From: Acidobacteriota bacterium
GTDB lineage: Bacteria > Acidobacteriota > Terriglobia > Bryobacterales > Bryobacteraceae
NCBI GenBank assembly: GCA_016871015.1
Contig: VFZX01000018.1
Coordinates: 1 to 45,103 of the forward strand
Direction of reading: 5' to 3'
DNA: 45,103 bases
Shown here: positions 24,388 to 35,004 of the stretch, piece by piece
How the letters are laid out: each line of letters opens with the position of its first letter
How positions within the stretch are numbered: position 1 is the first letter of the stretch
Translations under genes and position numbers: made by a program
Notes under the pieces: generated by a model
Database searches by the model: none
Seen by the model: the letters and a program-made list of their open reading frames with translations, nothing else
What the model was told of the DNA's origin: nothing

Positions 24388-25666
24388 GACCGCGCTTCAA
24401 CTGGGCGTCCGCCCGCCGGATCTGCAGATCGAGGTTCTGGCGGTCTGCGTTTTCATCGCTGATGGCGCGCCGCAACCGGTCGATCTCTTCTTGAAGCTCG
24501 GGTGAAACTTCCGCCGCCGGCTTGGGCTCGGGTACCGGCGCCGGCTTCTTCACGGGTTGTCCCACGAACCGCTTAATGTCGCGCACGGTCATCACGTCGC
24601 CCAGAAACATCTCGATCCGTACCTCGACGTTCTCGGCCTGGCGGCGGTAAACCACCGAGCCCTCGCGGACATCGTCCTGGTCAAGGTCGAGGGAGCGTTT
24701 GGCGGCGCCGTCAGCGATGTAGATATTGCCGCGTGTGGCTTTCCGCACAGCGGGCAGGTTCCGGTCCCACGTGATCGCCAGCTCCGATGCGACCTCTTCG
24801 ACCCGCAGCGCGGCGGGAACCGGCCCGGAGGGAGCGGAAGTCCCCAAAAGGTACCAGAGCAGACCGGCAGGCACGGCGATGAGCGCGGCGAAGACCGCGA
24901 TGGTCTTCCAGGGGAATCCCGGCGGCTCGGGCACGGGCGGGAGATCGGCGGGCTCCGGGGGAGCAGCAACCGGTTCGCGCTGGGGTATCCGGCCCGGCGG
25001 CGGCACCAGCGTCGGCGCGGGCGCGCTCGATCCAGCCTGCGCTGGACGTCGACGGTCCCGCCGCTGCGGCCCCTTGCGGAGCGCGGTCATCCGGGTGGGT
25101 GCGGTCAATGCCGCCGGATCCGGCGCCACGGGAAACTCGTGGAGGCTCGACTCAGCGCGGATCGCCCCGCCTTCCTCGCGAACGAAGAATCCCGCGGAGG
25201 CGCCGTTCTCCTTCGAGAGACGCATGACGAGGGATATCTGCCATGGCTCCGGGAAGAAGCGTTCATGGATCTTGAGGTCCTCGGCGGAAAGGAAGATCTT
25301 GCTGCGGGTGTGCGTATGGAACCAGCCCACCGGCTCAAGCCCCCGCAGCTCGGGCGCGGAGGCACACGTTGCAAGCAAGGCCTCCATTCCCGTAAGGTCC
25401 TTGGGAGACAGCACGAATCCTGGCCCTCTGGCATGTTCGCATTGGATGGGCCGCCATTCCAGCACCCGGACGGCGTCCTGATCGTGGTTGCCGAACAGCA
25501 GAGCGCCGACTTCAATCCCGCCGTGCGGGATCTTTTGAAAACCTTCCTCCGCCATCACGCGGAGCTCTTCCATTACTTGGCGCGAGTACTCCACCGCCGT
25601 CCCATTGCCGGACGGACGCCAGACCGCGAGATCGCTGTTTCTTCTATCTGCGGGTAATGAAGCCAT
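24371..25666 (-). CDS. Membrane-anchored JAMM/MPN metalloprotease with FN3-like and coiled-coil tail
   Basis: 431 residues from ATG at 25666; the frame runs further upstream but without a better start. Residues about 22-180 form a JAB/MPN domain with the full JAMM motif: Glu52 (GGIEVGALLFG) and H117-T-H119-x7-S127-x2-D130 (GWFHTHTRSKIFLSAED), so it should bind zinc and be active. Then come a basic, proline-rich linker (about 195-250), one membrane helix (253-275), an FN3-like beta domain (about 283-355), a second Pro-rich linker (370-388) and a short coiled coil (389-425). The basic residues before the helix suggest JAMM inside and the tail outside the inner membrane. JAMM proteins cleave isopeptide bonds of ubiquitin-like tags or cysteine/cofactor adducts; no UBL or E1-like gene is nearby. 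It is divergent from two permease genes. Confidence 0.85.
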   Translation of the reverse strand: MASLPADRRNSDLAVWRPSGNGTAVEYSRQVMEELRVMAEEGFQKIPHGGIEVGALLFGNHDQDAVRVLEWRPIQCEHARGPGFVLSPKDLTGMEALLATCASAPELRGLEPVGWFHTHTRSKIFLSAEDLKIHERFFPEPWQISLVMRLSKENGASAGFFVREEGGAIRAESSLHEFPVAPDPAALTAPTRMTALRKGPQRRDRRRPAQAGSSAPAPTLVPPPGRIPQREPVAAPPEPADLPPVPEPPGFPWKTIAVFAALIAVPAGLLWYLLGTSAPSGPVPAALRVEEVASELAITWDRNLPAVRKATRGNIYIADGAAKRSLDLDQDDVREGSVVYRRQAENVEVRIEMFLGDVMTVRDIKRFVGQPVKKPAPVPEPKPAAEVSPELQEEIDRLRRAISDENADRQNLDLQIRRADAQLKRGPNVRK

Positions 25667-25713
25667 GAAACGCCGGGGTCCGCGTCCTCCTCCGTCCACT
25701 CTCAAGTTTGACC

Positions 25714-25744
25714 GAACGGGAACGTCCTCGCAACCGTCTAGAAT
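25714..25744 (+). promoter_or_regulatory. Possible ECF-type promoter before the permease pair
   Basis: GAAC at 25714-25717 and CGTCTA at 25735-25740 stand 17 nt apart, which resembles GAACTT/TCTGA-type promoters of extracytoplasmic sigma factors. TTGACC (25708-25713) and TAGAAT (25739-25744) are also present, but 25 bp apart, too far for sigma70. Weak call. Confidence 0.25.
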
Positions 25745-25779
25745 GGGGTAAGGTACTCTTCGTCCCGTTCTAGCCCCGA

Positions 25780-27065
<1,286 letters not shown>

Positions 27066-27069
<4 letters not shown>

Positions 27070-28313
27070 GAGTGCAAGTTTCCGAGACCATGCGGATGGC
27101 TCTGGGGGCCGTGTGGGCACACCGCTTCCGGTCGGGGCTGACGATCCTGGGCATCGTGATCGGCATCACGACCGTGGTCACCGTGTCGAGCCTGCTCACC
27201 GGACTGCGTCAGGGCATCGTCACCTTCTTCGAAGAGTTCGGACCAGACAACATCTTTGTGAGCCGCGTCTCGGGCGACCCGTCCTCGGACGGACTGCCGA
27301 AGGAGCGGAAGCGCCGGCCGATCCGGCCGGAGTACGCCGAGATGATCGAACGGATGAGCCCGTCGGTCGAGCAATCGAGCGTCTCTTTGTTCATTCCGTC
27401 GATCTTTCGCGGCCGTCCCTTGACAGCAAAGGTGCCAGGGTTTGAAACCGACAACGTGAACGTGGCCGGAATCTCGCTCAGCGGATTCGACACCCAGCCG
27501 CGCGAACTCAAGGAAGGCCGCCTGTACACGCGGGAAGAGGAATCGCGCGGCGATCGCGTCGCCGTGATCGGAGTCAACACAGCCGAGGCGCTGTTCCCGG
27601 GACAGTCCGCCGTAGGCCGCGAGTTCATCCTCGATGGAGCGGAGTTCCGTGCCGTGGGAGTGTTCGCGCCGGCCAAGGGCAGTTTCTTCGGCGAGAACGG
27701 ACTGGACCGCCAGGTCGCCATGCCGCTGCGGACAGCTCAAATGCGCTATCCCGCCATCGACCGGTACTTCATTGTCTGCAAGGCCCGGCCGGGGCAGCGC
27801 GATGTCGCCCTCGAAGAAATCGCGGCGGCGCTACGCAAGATCCGCCGCTCGCCGCCCGGCATGGACGATTTCAACGTCTCAACGCCCGATTCGATCATCA
27901 AGCGCTTTGACGCGTTGACCGGGATGATCGTGCTGGTTTCCATCGCGATTTCCGGCCTAGGGCTTCTGGTTGGAGGCATCGGCGTGATGAACATCATGCT
28001 GGTGTCGGTGACCGAGCGGACGCGGGAGATCGGGGTCCGCAAGGCGCTCGGCGCGCGCCGCAACGACATTGTGTATCAATTCCTGCTCGAAGCGGTCACA
28101 CTGACCGGCGTGGGCGGACTGATCGGCATCGTCTTCTCGATCCTGGTTACGCTGCTGGTGAGCGTGCTGGTTCCGGCCCTGCCCTCGGCGGTGCCCGCCT
28201 GGGCCGTGGTCACGGGATTCTGCGTGTCCGTGGCGGTCGGGTTGTTCTTTGGCGTGTGGCCCGCGTTTCAGGCGTCCCGGATGGATCCGGTGGAAGCGCT
28301 TCGCTACGAGTAG
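27066..28313 (+). CDS. MacB/FtsX-type ABC transporter permease (orphan)
   Basis: 415 residues with the same plan as its upstream partner: helix at about 22-42 (SGLTILGIVIGITTVVTVSSL), periplasmic core, and three C-terminal helices with NIMLVSVTERTREIGVRKALGARR. The pair probably forms a heterodimer, since the genes overlap by 4 bp and neither has an ATPase domain. They resemble each other enough, notably in this motif and in the ASRMDPVEALR C-terminus, to be an old tandem duplication. The partner ATPase and adaptor may be those of the opposite-strand operon (30129-34517). Confidence 0.92.
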
Positions 28314-28346
28314 CCGCTGGTTTCGTGGCCCGTCCGCGCCATCTGG

Positions 28347-28709
28347 CTAGATTGCCGTCTTGTGGCGCGGCTCGTAAAGCATCACTTGGACTCCACCTGG
28401 CAGGGCCATCGTCACGTGGATCCCCCAGCCTTCGTCTTGCGGCTCGCCATCGATCTGAATTCCTTTCGCACGCAACTGAGCCACGGTGCCCCCGATGTCA
28501 TCACACATGAATGCGATCTGGTGCCTCGTCCCGGATTCCCATGTGGGTCCCTCCGCTGGATGCACTCCAAGCTCGGCGGGAGGAAGCGCGAAGATCAGCC
28601 AGCCTCCGCCCGCGTCGACCGATTTGAATCCAAACACATCGCCAAGCGTTGCGCGCAATTGCTCCGCCTCGGATGAATACAGCAACATGTGGGTGCCAGT
28701 AATGGCCAT
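28347..28709 (-). CDS. VOC (glyoxalase-fold) family protein
   Basis: 120 residues, one beta-alpha-beta-beta-beta unit pair of the vicinal-oxygen-chelate fold. Likely metal-side residues are His6 (GTHMLLYSS), a His in RHQIAFMCDD and Glu in VMLYEPRH. Members include glyoxalases, dioxygenases and antibiotic-binding proteins; the sequence does not decide which. It is the last gene of the minus-strand operon, 21 bp after the M20 peptidase. Confidence 0.8.
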   Translation of the reverse strand: MAITGTHMLLYSSEAEQLRATLGDVFGFKSVDAGGGWLIFALPPAELGVHPAEGPTWESGTRHQIAFMCDDIGGTVAQLRAKGIQIDGEPQDEGWGIHVTMALPGGVQVMLYEPRHKTAI

Positions 28710-28730
28710 TGAAGTCTCCTCAAGCTTGCG

Positions 28731-30116
28731 TTAACGCCGGCCTGCCAGTGAAACCACCAGATCCCAGTGGAATCGGACGAACTGGTGCAACGACGACTCC
28801 AGAATCCGCTCCTGATCGGAATGCGCTCCGAATCCTTTCGGACCGTCCTCTTCGTCCGTCATCGGCCCGATACCATAGCTCTGGATCCCCTTGGCACGCA
28901 GGTACGCCATGTCGGTGGCGCCAGTGCTCATGGTCGGCAGCGTCACAGCGCCGTAGTGCTTCCGGACCGCCGCTTCCGCCGCCGCGAACGCTTCGTTCTT
29001 GATCGCGGAAGGCAGCGCCGGGGGCCGCGTGTCCCGCTCGCCACGCACAACTTCCACCGCCGGGTCGGCCACCACCTTGCGAATCTCGTCGAGGAAACGC
29101 GTCATGTTCTCGTCCGGAAGAGCGCGGATATCGAGCGTCGCTTCCGCTTCCGAGGGGATCACGTTCACGCGGTAACCGGCCTTGATGATGTTCGGCGAGA
29201 TCGACGTCCGGATCATGGAGTTGTGGCCCGGCTCGTTCACCGCGAAGTACTCTTGGATTTCAGAGGTCTTCCGCGGATTCACCAGGCCGTTATACCGGGC
29301 GGCTTCCTCGGGCGTGGCCAAAGTGGCCAAGCGCTCGAAGTAGGTCCGGGTGGTGTCGTTCAACCGCATCGGCGGCTGCCAGGCGGCGACCCGCGCCACG
29401 GCCTGGGACAGGTGGACGATCGCGTTGGTGCGCAACGGCCGCGATCCATGGCCCGCCGGTCCACGGCTCACCAGGCGGACCGCATAGGGAATCTTCTCGC
29501 TCGTCTGGACCCCGCCGTAACGGATCTTTCCCGCGCGCCGCACCACGCCGCCGCCCTCGGCCAGGCAGTACTCGGCGTCGATCTCGGAAAAGTGATTCTC
29601 CACCATGTAACGGATCCCGAATCGCACAGAGCCCTCTTCGCCCGCTTCAGCCAGGAAGATCACGTCGCGGTCGAGCGGCACATTCATCCGCTTCAGCATG
29701 AGCATGATCATCAGGCAGGCAACGACGTTGTCCTTGTCGTCGACCGTGCCGCGGCCATAAACGTATCCGCCGTCCCGCGTGGCGCTGAACGGCGGGAACG
29801 TCCACTTGCGCGGATCCACGTTCACGACGTCGGTGTGGCCCATGATCAACAGCGGCCGCTTCCGCCCGTTGCCCTTGATGCGCGCGACCACGTTCGGGCG
29901 GTGCGCCTCCAGCGAGAACACCTTCACCGGAATGCCTTCCGCTTCGAGAACGGACTTCAGGTAGTCCGCCGCCGGCTTTTCGTTGCCGGGAGGATCAGAA
30001 GTGTCGAACCGGACAAGCGCCTGGAAGTGGCGCATCGTCTCGTCCTCGTACTGTTTCCAGTCGATTTGCGGTTGCGCGTGGAGCGCGGTTGCCAGAAACG
30101 GGATCAGATATCGCAT
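28731..30116 (-). CDS. M20 family metallopeptidase, secreted
   Basis: 461 residues with signal peptide MRYLIPFLATALHAQ. Two-zinc M20 signatures are complete: MGHTDVVNVDP (His and Asp ligands), GRGTVDDKDN (bridging Asp), AEAGEEGSVRFG (catalytic Glu followed by the ligand Glu), EYCLAEGG (ligand region) and FGAHSDQERI (last His). Such enzymes act as carboxypeptidases, aminoacylases or dipeptidases; here it acts outside the cytoplasm. It begins 12 bp after the ABC ATPase gene, so it is made with that transport system and may process its substrate or peptide nutrients. Confidence 0.92.
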   Translation of the reverse strand: MRYLIPFLATALHAQPQIDWKQYEDETMRHFQALVRFDTSDPPGNEKPAADYLKSVLEAEGIPVKVFSLEAHRPNVVARIKGNGRKRPLLIMGHTDVVNVDPRKWTFPPFSATRDGGYVYGRGTVDDKDNVVACLMIMLMLKRMNVPLDRDVIFLAEAGEEGSVRFGIRYMVENHFSEIDAEYCLAEGGGVVRRAGKIRYGGVQTSEKIPYAVRLVSRGPAGHGSRPLRTNAIVHLSQAVARVAAWQPPMRLNDTTRTYFERLATLATPEEAARYNGLVNPRKTSEIQEYFAVNEPGHNSMIRTSISPNIIKAGYRVNVIPSEAEATLDIRALPDENMTRFLDEIRKVVADPAVEVVRGERDTRPPALPSAIKNEAFAAAEAAVRKHYGAVTLPTMSTGATDMAYLRAKGIQSYGIGPMTDEEDGPKGFGAHSDQERILESSLHQFVRFHWDLVVSLAGRR

Positions 30117-30128
30117 GCCAACCCTCTG

Positions 30129-30839
30129 TTATCGCACTTCCCAGTCTTCCGGCTGCTGGCCCTCGGGTAGCAGCGCGCCCTTGTCGAGGTAACGGATCTT
30201 GGATGCCGCCCGCGCCGCATGCGGATCGTGCGTCACCATCACGACCGTCTTGCCGAACTCCCGGTTCAGCCGCCCCAGCAGCGTAAGCACCTCGCGTGCC
30301 GACACGGCGTCGAGGTTTCCAGTCGGCTCGTCGGCAAGCAGCAGATCCGGATCCGTAACGATCGCGCGCGCAATCGCGACCCGCTGTTCCTGGCCGCCGG
30401 AAAGCTGCCGCGGCGTGTGATCCAGCCGGTCGGCAAGGCCCACCAGTTCGAGCGCCCGGCGCGCATGCTCGATCCGCTGGCTCTTGCTGAGCTTCGTAAG
30501 CTTCAACGGCAGCTCGACGTTTTCGAGCGCGGTCAACACCGGAAGCAAATTGAACGACTGGAAGACGAATCCGATGTGCGCGTTGCGCCATTTGGCGATC
30601 GCGGACTCGCTTAAGCCGCGCAGGTTCTGGCCGAGGACATTGATGTCGCCCGACGTTGGGCGGTCCATCGCAGCGATCAAGTGCAACAGCGTGGACTTGC
30701 CGGAGCCCGACGGTCCCATGAGCGCGACGAACTCGCCCTTGTCCACCGTCAGGTCGGCCCCGTTCAAAGCCACTACCTTGAATTGGTCGCGTGCGAATTC
30801 CTTGCTGAGCCCACGCGTCTGGATGATAGGTTCACTCAT
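30129..30839 (-). CDS. ABC transporter ATP-binding protein, LolD/MacB type
   Basis: 236 residues with all nucleotide-binding motifs: Walker [11 protein letters not shown]-loop in [21 protein letters not shown], signature [14 protein letters not shown], Walker [13 protein letters not shown] and the H-loop MVTHDPHAA. The [17 protein letters not shown] and DEPTGNLD segments are typical of the LolD/MacB/FtsE group that drives type VII (mechanotransmission) transporters. Its ATG overlaps the adaptor stop by 4 bp. It most likely energises the two permeases of its own operon; it may also serve the orphan permease pair at 25780-28313. Confidence 0.95.
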   Translation of the reverse strand: MSEPIIQTRGLSKEFARDQFKVVALNGADLTVDKGEFVALMGPSGSGKSTLLHLIAAMDRPTSGDINVLGQNLRGLSESAIAKWRNAHIGFVFQSFNLLPVLTALENVELPLKLTKLSKSQRIEHARRALELVGLADRLDHTPRQLSGGQEQRVAIARAIVTDPDLLLADEPTGNLDAVSAREVLTLLGRLNREFGKTVVMVTHDPHAARAASKIRYLDKGALLPEGQQPEDWEVR

Positions 30840-32173
30840 GGCAGTAATTTGATGCGCGCGGAATCGGCAAGCCCGGCGGGCGGATCCACGATCACGTCTT
30901 CTCCTCCGATCAGTCCGTCTTCGATGCGGACGCCCTGGCTGGTGGAGGCGCCTGCTTTCACCGCCCGCCGCACGGCCTTTCCGTTCACCGCCACGAACAC
31001 CGCGCCGGAGCGCACCGCGCCGGCTGGCACGAACACCGCGGGCTGCGCGGGTCCGGCCACAGGGCGCCGACCGGGGTCCAGGGCCAGAAACGCGACGCTC
31101 GCGTTCATCTCAGGACGCAAGTAGGAATCCGGGTTCAACACTTTCACTTTCACCTGGACGGTCGCCTTCTGGCGGTTGGCCTCGGGCGACATCTCCTCGA
31201 TCACGCCGTCGTACTTGCGGTCGCGGTAGGAATCCGTGGTGATGATCCCGCGGTGGCGTGGGGACAGCTTGCCGAAATCGTTCTGGCTGATGTCGAGCTC
31301 GACTTGAAGGTCGTTCAAATCGGCCACCGAGACGACGTAGCCCTTCGCCCCGCGTTCGCCAACAAACGACGTGGTGACGAACTCGCCCTTTTCGACAGCG
31401 CGTTCGAGAATCGTGCCGGTGACCGGCGCGCGAATCACGGTGTTGGCGAGCTGTGTCTCGAAGTACGCTACCTGCCCCTTGGCCTGCAAGATCTGGCCGC
31501 GCACCTGGTCGATCTGTTCCTGGCGGGGTCCAATGCGGACCAGCTCGTAGCTTTTCTCAAGCGAAGCCACGCGCGCCGTGTTGGAATCGAAGCGTGCCTT
31601 GGCGTCGTCGAGCGCTTGCGCCGCCATCACCTTCGCCTCGGCGAGCCTGGACACGCGATCAAGATTCACCTTGGCATTGGCGAGGTCCGCGCGGGCCACG
31701 TCGAGATTGGCCTTCGCCACCTGGATCTCTTCCGGCCGCGATCCGTTGAGCAATTCCTGCAGCCTGGCCTCCAGCGCCACGAGCTGCCCCTTGGCCTGCT
31801 GAAGCTGCGCCTTGTACTCGTCATCCTCCAAGCGGACGATCACTTGGCCTTCGCGCACGCGGTCGCCCTTTTCGACGCCGATCCAGGCCACTTTGCCCAC
31901 CACCTTCGATGCCAACTGGATCTTGTGATGCGCGACGATATAGCCGGTGGCGTTGAGGATCACGTCATCCACCGCACCCTGCGCACCCGCTTCGGCCCGC
32001 ATTGCCCGCACGGTCCGCACCTCGACAGGAGTCAGTCCTCCGAAGTACTTCGCTCCCGCGCCCGCGATCAGGAACAGGGCGATCCCGCCCACAATCCATC
32101 GGCGCGCCCAAGGCGACGGCTCGCCCGCCTTGAGCGACTTGTCAATTTTCAGACTGTGAAGGTCCTGAGACAT
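30836..32173 (-). CDS. HlyD/MacA-type periplasmic adaptor subunit
   Basis: 445 residues. An N-terminal membrane helix (about 27-45, [21 protein letters not shown]), first half of the lipoyl/barrel-sandwich domain ([24 protein letters not shown]), a long alpha-helical hairpin (about 105-225, with repeated [16 protein letters not shown]-type heptads), the second half of the lipoyl domain ([21 protein letters not shown]), then beta-barrel domains. It should bridge the inner-membrane permeases with an outer-membrane TolC-like channel, which is not in the window. The two permease genes lie upstream, the ATPase gene overlaps the end. Confidence 0.93.
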   Translation of the reverse strand: MSQDLHSLKIDKSLKAGEPSPWARRWIVGGIALFLIAGAGAKYFGGLTPVEVRTVRAMRAEAGAQGAVDDVILNATGYIVAHHKIQLASKVVGKVAWIGVEKGDRVREGQVIVRLEDDEYKAQLQQAKGQLVALEARLQELLNGSRPEEIQVAKANLDVARADLANAKVNLDRVSRLAEAKVMAAQALDDAKARFDSNTARVASLEKSYELVRIGPRQEQIDQVRGQILQAKGQVAYFETQLANTVIRAPVTGTILERAVEKGEFVTTSFVGERGAKGYVVSVADLNDLQVELDISQNDFGKLSPRHRGIITTDSYRDRKYDGVIEEMSPEANRQKATVQVKVKVLNPDSYLRPEMNASVAFLALDPGRRPVAGPAQPAVFVPAGAVRSGAVFVAVNGKAVRRAVKAGASTSQGVRIEDGLIGGEDVIVDPPAGLADSARIKLLP

Positions 32174-32182
32174 GCTGAATGA

Positions 32183-33349
32183 TCAGACTTGCCGCAGCGC
32201 CGTCAGGATTTGTTTTCTTGCGGCGGACCAGGCGGGGAACACTCCTCCAACCGCACCCAGAACCAGGGCGAAAGCCACTCCCACCGCCATGATCCTGGGC
32301 GTAACCGCGAACTGGAACGTGATCTCGCTGAACGTGGTGATGCTTCCGATAGCAGTGCCAACGTTGTTCAACGGCAGCACCAGCAGGCAGCCAAGAAGGC
32401 CGCCGATCAGGCTGAGCAGCAGAGACTCAATGAGGAAGCTCGCCAGGATTCCGGTCCGCGAGAATCCAAGAACACGCAGGGTGCCGATCTCGGCCGACCG
32501 GCGCGCCACGGCCGCGTACATCGTGTTCATCGCCGCGAAGCAGGATCCCACCGCCATGATCACCGACACGAACATACCGACGGCGCGGACCGGCGCGGCC
32601 GACTGCGTCTGTTGCGCCAGGTAAGCCTTCTCCGATAGCGCTTCCGGCTTCAAACGGCGGTCCGCCTTGAGGTCGTCGATCAGGGCCTGCATCGACACTT
32701 CGTTCTCAGCCCGCACCAGGATCGAGCTGAGCCCGTTTTCGCGGTTCTGGTCCGACGCGATCTGCGCCAGGTCGCAGAAGATCTCGCTGTTGGCGACCGA
32801 TCTCCCCGCATCCAGCACGCCGACGACCTCCCAGTCGCCGCGGCCGAACTGGAGTTTCCCGCCGATGCGTGCCATGGGATACTTGGCGGCAATCCCCTTG
32901 CCCACCACCACCTCGCGGCGGCCCGGTGTGAACATCCGGCCTTCGGAAATCCGGGCGCCCTCGCGCATCTTCAATCCGGCAATGGTGAGTCCGCGGACGG
33001 TGACGTTGATGCCTCCCGGGTTCTCCGGGCTCTCGAGCACAATGACCGTAACCAGTTCGAGCGAGGCCATCGGGTTCCCGGACGCGTCCTTCGCGATGCC
33101 CGGTTTGGTCTTCACCACGCCGTACTGTTCCTGTGTCACAGCCGACACGAGCTCAGCCGATGCGCCAGTCCGCATCACCAGCAGGTGCAACGGATGCCCG
33201 GAGGTTTCAAGCGACGTCCGCAGTCCCTCGGCAAGGGCCGAGATGCTCAGGAGCACCGCGACCGTGAGGGCGATTCCCAGCGCGGTCATGATCGTGGTCG
33301 TCTTGCGCGCGGCCAGGTTACGCAGGTTGTAGCTGAGCGGGATCGCCAT
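32183..33349 (-). CDS. FtsX-type ABC transporter permease
   Basis: About 388 residues from ATG at 33349, 4 nt after the stop of the preceding permease; a longer frame from 33379 would overlap that gene. One N-terminal helix (NLAARKTTTIMTALGIALTVAVLLSI), a periplasmic domain (about 45-265), and three C-terminal helices with YAAVARRSAEIGTLRVLGFSR, the FtsX counterpart of the MacB motif. It is one half of the probable permease heterodimer encoded with the adaptor and ATPase. Confidence 0.93.
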   Translation of the reverse strand: MAIPLSYNLRNLAARKTTTIMTALGIALTVAVLLSISALAEGLRTSLETSGHPLHLLVMRTGASAELVSAVTQEQYGVVKTKPGIAKDASGNPMASLELVTVIVLESPENPGGINVTVRGLTIAGLKMREGARISEGRMFTPGRREVVVGKGIAAKYPMARIGGKLQFGRGDWEVVGVLDAGRSVANSEIFCDLAQIASDQNRENGLSSILVRAENEVSMQALIDDLKADRRLKPEALSEKAYLAQQTQSAAPVRAVGMFVSVIMAVGSCFAAMNTMYAAVARRSAEIGTLRVLGFSRTGILASFLIESLLLSLIGGLLGCLLVLPLNNVGTAIGSITTFSEITFQFAVTPRIMAVGVAFALVLGAVGGVFPAWSAARKQILTALRQV

Positions 33350-33353
33350 GGGA

Positions 33354-34517
33354 TCAATCCGTGACGCGCAACGCTTCAAGAATGTTGCGCCGGGATGCGT
33401 TCCACGCGGGAACGAATGAGCTCACCACGCCGATCACCAACGCGACCGCCATGCAACCCGCGGCGACGGCTGGTGTGAGCGTGAATCGCGTCATGTCGAC
33501 AAAGGTGGAGGGCAGGCCGGAGAGCCCCCGGCACAGCAGCCCTGCCAGCCCAAGGCCAATACCGCCGCCAAGCAGCGAGATCACGATGGCCTCACCCATG
33601 AGGATCGAGAGCACGCCGCCTTGTGTGAATCCGAGTGTCTTGAGGACCCCCACTTCCCGCAGCCGCTCCCGCACCGACATGGCCATGGTATTGGCCGCCA
33701 CAAGCAGGATCGTAAACGTAATCGCCGCCGAGATCACCATCATGAATAGCTTGACATTGCCTATGAACGCCAGAAAGCTGACTTCAAACGCCCGCTCCGT
33801 CTCGGTCTTGGTGGGCAGCGGAGCATTCCGGAACATATCATCGATCGCTCTCGAGATTGATGCGGCGTGCTCGGGTCCGGTCATCCGGATCACGTAGGTA
33901 CCCACGAGATCCGAGCGGCCAATCTGGCCCGAAGTCCGCATCGACTCATTCAAATACTCAAAGTGGAAGAGCAGGTTCTCGTTGTCCCGGTAGGCGTCGT
34001 AGATCGCGCGCACTGTGAAGGTCAGGTTCACGGGGAAGATGTCGCCGATCAACGGGACGCGGTCGCCGATCTTGAGGTTGTAGCGCTCGGCGGTTTTGCG
34101 TCCAAGCAGGCACCCGGACCGGTCCGCGACGAACGCCTTCCACTGGTCGTCGGGCACCTTATACTCGCTGTACACGTTGAGCAGTTTTTCCGGCTCGATC
34201 GCGGCCCGCGCGAAGAAGTTCGACGGATCGATATAGGTTCCACCGAACCACTGGTAGATCATCACCTCGGCAACGCCAGGCACCTGCTTGATCTTTTCGC
34301 GATAGGACAGCGGCAGCGGGTTGGTCAGCGACACCTTATTCCGCACGATGAGCCTCTGCGCCTGCTCCGGAGCGGCATCAGCCAGGAAGAAGACATGGTA
34401 GAGCACGCCCAGCACGGCCAACAAACACAACGATGCGGCAATACTCACGATGGTGAGCAGGCTGCGCCGCTTGTTGCGCACGCTATTTTTCCAGATCAGC
34501 GGAAAGTGCTGGAGCAT
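33354..34517 (-). CDS. FtsX-type ABC transporter permease
   Basis: 387 residues. An N-terminal helix (KRRSLLTIVSIAASLCLLAVLGVLYHVFF), a periplasmic domain and three C-terminal helices with MSVRERLREVGVLKTLGFTQGG. It is the first gene of the operon permease-permease-adaptor-ATPase-M20-VOC. Only 28 bp separate it from the divergent tadA gene, and TATACT (minus strand, 34540-34535) may be its -10 box, leaving a leader of about 11 nt. Confidence 0.93.
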   Translation of the reverse strand: MLQHFPLIWKNSVRNKRRSLLTIVSIAASLCLLAVLGVLYHVFFLADAAPEQAQRLIVRNKVSLTNPLPLSYREKIKQVPGVAEVMIYQWFGGTYIDPSNFFARAAIEPEKLLNVYSEYKVPDDQWKAFVADRSGCLLGRKTAERYNLKIGDRVPLIGDIFPVNLTFTVRAIYDAYRDNENLLFHFEYLNESMRTSGQIGRSDLVGTYVIRMTGPEHAASISRAIDDMFRNAPLPTKTETERAFEVSFLAFIGNVKLFMMVISAAITFTILLVAANTMAMSVRERLREVGVLKTLGFTQGGVLSILMGEAIVISLLGGGIGLGLAGLLCRGLSGLPSTFVDMTRFTLTPAVAAGCMAVALVIGVVSSFVPAWNASRRNILEALRVTD

Positions 34518-34533
34518 GGGAGGGGATTGGACC

Positions 34534-34540
34534 TAGTATA
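34534..34540. promoter_or_regulatory. Overlapping divergent -10 elements between tadA and the permease operon
   Basis: In the 28-bp gap, TAGTAT (34534-34539) on the plus strand and TATACT (34540-34535) on the minus strand use the same bases. The plus-strand version would start tadA transcription close to its ATG at 34546. No convincing -35 boxes are seen. Confidence 0.3.
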
Positions 34541-34545
34541 GGGGA

Positions 34546-35004
34546 ATGTCCCAACAGACGCGTGACGAGGAGTTCATGCGCCAAGCCCTGGCCGAGGCGC
34601 GCCTGGCCGCGGCGGAAGGTGAAGTGCCGGCCGGCGCCGTGGTGGTGCTCGATGGACGGGTGATCGGCAGGGGGCGGAATCAACCGATGTCGCATCACGA
34701 TCCCACGGCCCATGCCGAGATCGTGGCGCTGCGCGAAGCGGGAGCGGCCGTTGCGAACTACAGGCTGGCGGGCGCGGACCTGTACGCGACGCTCGAACCC
34801 TGCGTGATGTGCGCGGGCGCGCTGGTGCACGCACGAATCGCGAGGCTGGTGTTCGGCTCGCGCGACCTGCGGTTCGGCGCGGTCCGCACCAAGTTCCGGC
34901 TGGCGGATTGCGATGTTCTCAACCATCGCGTGGAGGTCGTTGAGGGTGTCCTTGCCGGGGAATGCGTCGCGCTGCTGCAGGCGTTTTTCGAGGCGCGGCG
35001 ATGA
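34546..35004 (+). CDS. tadA: tRNA-specific adenosine deaminase
   Basis: 152 residues, the usual TadA size. The deaminase zinc site is intact: H56-A-E58 (TAHAEIVAL) and P85-C86-V-M-C89, with Glu58 as proton shuttle. It converts A34 to inosine in the anticodon of tRNA-Arg(ACG) and is normally essential. The downstream TIGR03437-type gene overlaps its stop by 4 bp (ATGA), an unusual companion. Confidence 0.95.
   Translation: MSQQTRDEEFMRQALAEARLAAAEGEVPAGAVVVLDGRVIGRGRNQPMSHHDPTAHAEIVALREAGAAVANYRLAGADLYATLEPCVMCAGALVHARIARLVFGSRDLRFGAVRTKFRLADCDVLNHRVEVVEGVLAGECVALLQAFFEARR

Noticed and set aside
24371-25666. JAMM protein as part of an antiphage (CBASS- or Bil-like) system
   Set aside because: No cyclase, E1, E2 or ubiquitin-like gene is present within the window, so this reading has no support.
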